From a bacterium (GTDB lineage: Bacteria > Chloroflexota > Dormibacteria > UBA8260 > Bog-877): a stretch of 8,330 bases of DNA. Made by a program: the position numbers and the translations under genes. The stretch covers positions 1-8,330 of the forward strand of contig JAKAVU010000125.1 of the NCBI GenBank assembly GCA_021817185.1, in the 5' to 3' direction. Positions 7,386 to 8,330 of the stretch are shown here, piece by piece (the first letter of the stretch is position 1; each line of letters opens with the position of its first letter). Below the pieces are notes generated by a model. It was not told the DNA's origin. It did not search any database and was given only the letters and a program-made list of their open reading frames with translations.

Positions 7386-8305
7386 GGATTGTCCCCAGGG
7401 GACGCTCCAGCCACCTCCACTTCATCTCGGAAGACCGCCAGGAAGACCTCCTCCAGGCTTGGCTCGTGGGTGATCAGGTTGAGGACCTGGCCCTGGCCCA
7501 ACAGCTCGAGGAGCGGTCCGAAGTCACCACGCACCGCGCAACTCAGATGATGACCTTCCCCAGTGACGTCCTCCACGCCAGGCAGAGCGCGCACCGCCTC
7601 CAGGGCGATCTCCTTGCCCAGGTCAGCCTCCAGGCGGCGGTAGCGGAGATTGTGCAGCTCGTCGAGGCGAGCGACCTGGACCAGGTGGCCGGCCCGGAGG
7701 ATGGCCACGCGCTGGCAGACGCGCTCGACCTCGGACAGCACATGCGAGGAGAGGAAGACGGTGCCCCCGCCAGCCGCCTCCTCCTCGACCAGGCGATAGA
7801 ACTCCTGCTGGATGAGTGGGTCCAGGCCGGTGGTGGGCTCATCGAGGATCAGCAGTGGCGATCGACTCATGAAGGCCAGCACCAGTCCGAGCTTGCGCTT
7901 GTTTCCCGATGAGTACTCGCGGTAGCGCCGGCCCAGGTCCAGGTCCAGCCGCTCCGCCAGGTCGCCAACGCGCTGCTCGTCGAGCCCGCCCCGGAGCCCG
8001 CCCACGTAGGCCACCACATCGCGGCCGCGCAGTCCTCCCCACTGAGGCATCTCCCCGGGCAGGTAGCCCACCATCCGCTTCACCTGGACAGGGGTGGCCT
8101 GGCAGTCGGTCGAGAAGATCTCGGCGCGGCCCCGGGTGGGCCCAACCATGTCCATGAGGAGCCGGATGGTAGTGGTCTTCCCGGCGCCGTTGGGCCCTAA
8201 ATAGCCGAAGACCTCGCCGACCGACACCTCAAGGTCGAGGTCAAAGAGTCCGCGCCCATGTCCATAGTCCTTGGAGAGCCCCTCAGTTCGGATCGCGAAA
8301 GCCAT
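7382..8305 (-). CDS. ABC exporter ATP-binding protein
   Basis: This cytoplasmic ATPase should power the permease encoded immediately downstream. Over 307 residues it shows Walker A GPNGAGKT (37-44), the Q-loop region as VGYLPGEMPQW (79-89), the signature YSSGNKRKLG (131-140), Walker B LLILDEP (151-157) followed by TTGLDP, and the H-loop SSH with His188. The signature SSGNK departs from LSGGQ, and the usual Q-loop Gln after YLP is replaced by Gly-Glu; both changes resemble partners of COG3559-type permeases as I recall them, so they are probably not defects. About 90 residues after the ATPase core (from about 215) form the C-terminal extension common in DrrA/CcmA-type exporters, ending with the SLEEVFLAVF motif (283-292). 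An ATG at 8329 would add eight residues (MRLMRWLS), but 8305 is preferred because of its ribosome binding site and because MAFAIRTEGLSKDYG is a normal family start. Substrate cannot be read from sequence. Confidence 0.93.
   Translation of the reverse strand: MAFAIRTEGLSKDYGHGRGLFDLDLEVSVGEVFGYLGPNGAGKTTTIRLLMDMVGPTRGRAEIFSTDCQATPVQVKRMVGYLPGEMPQWGGLRGRDVVAYVGGLRGGLDEQRVGDLAERLDLDLGRRYREYSSGNKRKLGLVLAFMSRSPLLILDEPTTGLDPLIQQEFYRLVEEEAAGGGTVFLSSHVLSEVERVCQRVAILRAGHLVQVARLDELHNLRYRRLEADLGKEIALEAVRALPGVEDVTGEGHHLSCAVRGDFGPLLELLGQGQVLNLITHEPSLEEVFLAVFRDEVEVAGASPGDNP
7391..7403 (-). promoter_or_regulatory. Inverted repeat covering the permease ribosome binding site
   Basis: GTCCCC and GGGGAC flank a single base. 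As RNA on the minus strand this can form a five-base-pair stem with a three-base loop. The GGGGA that would serve as Shine-Dalgarno for the GTG at 7385 is the downstream arm, ending six bases before the start. Ribosomes finishing the ATPase gene would open the stem, which would tie permease translation to ATPase translation. This is inference from layout. Confidence 0.35.
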
Positions 8306-8311
8306 GCTCAG

Positions 8312-8318
8312 CCACCTC
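8312..8318 (-). promoter_or_regulatory. Ribosome binding site of the ABC ATPase gene
   Basis: On the minus strand GAGGTGG lies six bases before the ATG at 8305. This decides the start: the in-frame ATGs at 8329 and 8320 would lie upstream of or across this site. Confidence 0.6.
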
Positions 8319-8330
8319 ATCAAACGCATC

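Noticed and set aside
1..8330. CRISPR arrays, insertion sequences, tRNA or rRNA genes, phage or defence modules
   Set aside because: No regularly spaced repeats, transposase motifs, tRNA-like ends or defence domains were seen on either strand.

Overview
This is a high-GC window with GTG starts (nadE, the lipoprotein gene and the permease gene), strong Shine-Dalgarno sites only in places, and GC-rich coding sequence throughout. The NAD synthetase closely resembles the long glutamine-dependent enzyme of Mycobacterium. Together these suggest an actinobacterium or another high-GC soil lineage such as Chloroflexota or Dormibacterota. I cannot place it more precisely from sequence alone.

Layout, left to right. 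(1) Positions 2-769, plus strand: the C-terminal part of an AAA-family ATPase whose N-terminus lies outside the window. (2) An 80-base gap holding a perfect 22-bp palindrome, then nadE (850-2904, plus), a complete glutamine-hydrolysing NAD+ synthase. (3) A 432-base gap with a hairpin just after nadE, a G-quadruplex-type motif and a short direct repeat, but no convincing gene. (4) Positions 3337-5427, plus: a large exported lipoprotein with seven Asp-box (BNR) motifs, probably a beta-propeller protein, perhaps two propellers. (5) A 266-base convergent gap with a good hairpin terminator for the lipoprotein gene and a short coding-like patch on the minus strand. (6) Positions 5694-8305, minus: a two-gene ABC exporter operon with the ATPase first and a 12-helix permease second, overlapping by four bases (GTGA). 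The permease has two homologous halves and looks like the COG3559 group ('exporter of polyketide antibiotics').

The genes do not form one obvious pathway. nadE is housekeeping. The ABC pair is a self-contained export module on the opposite strand. The lipoprotein is a cell-surface protein of unknown role. I did not find a clear previously undescribed system. The points most worth a second look are the palindrome in front of nadE, the architecture of the Asp-box lipoprotein, the possible start-site hairpin between the two ABC genes, and the coding-like patch between the convergent genes.
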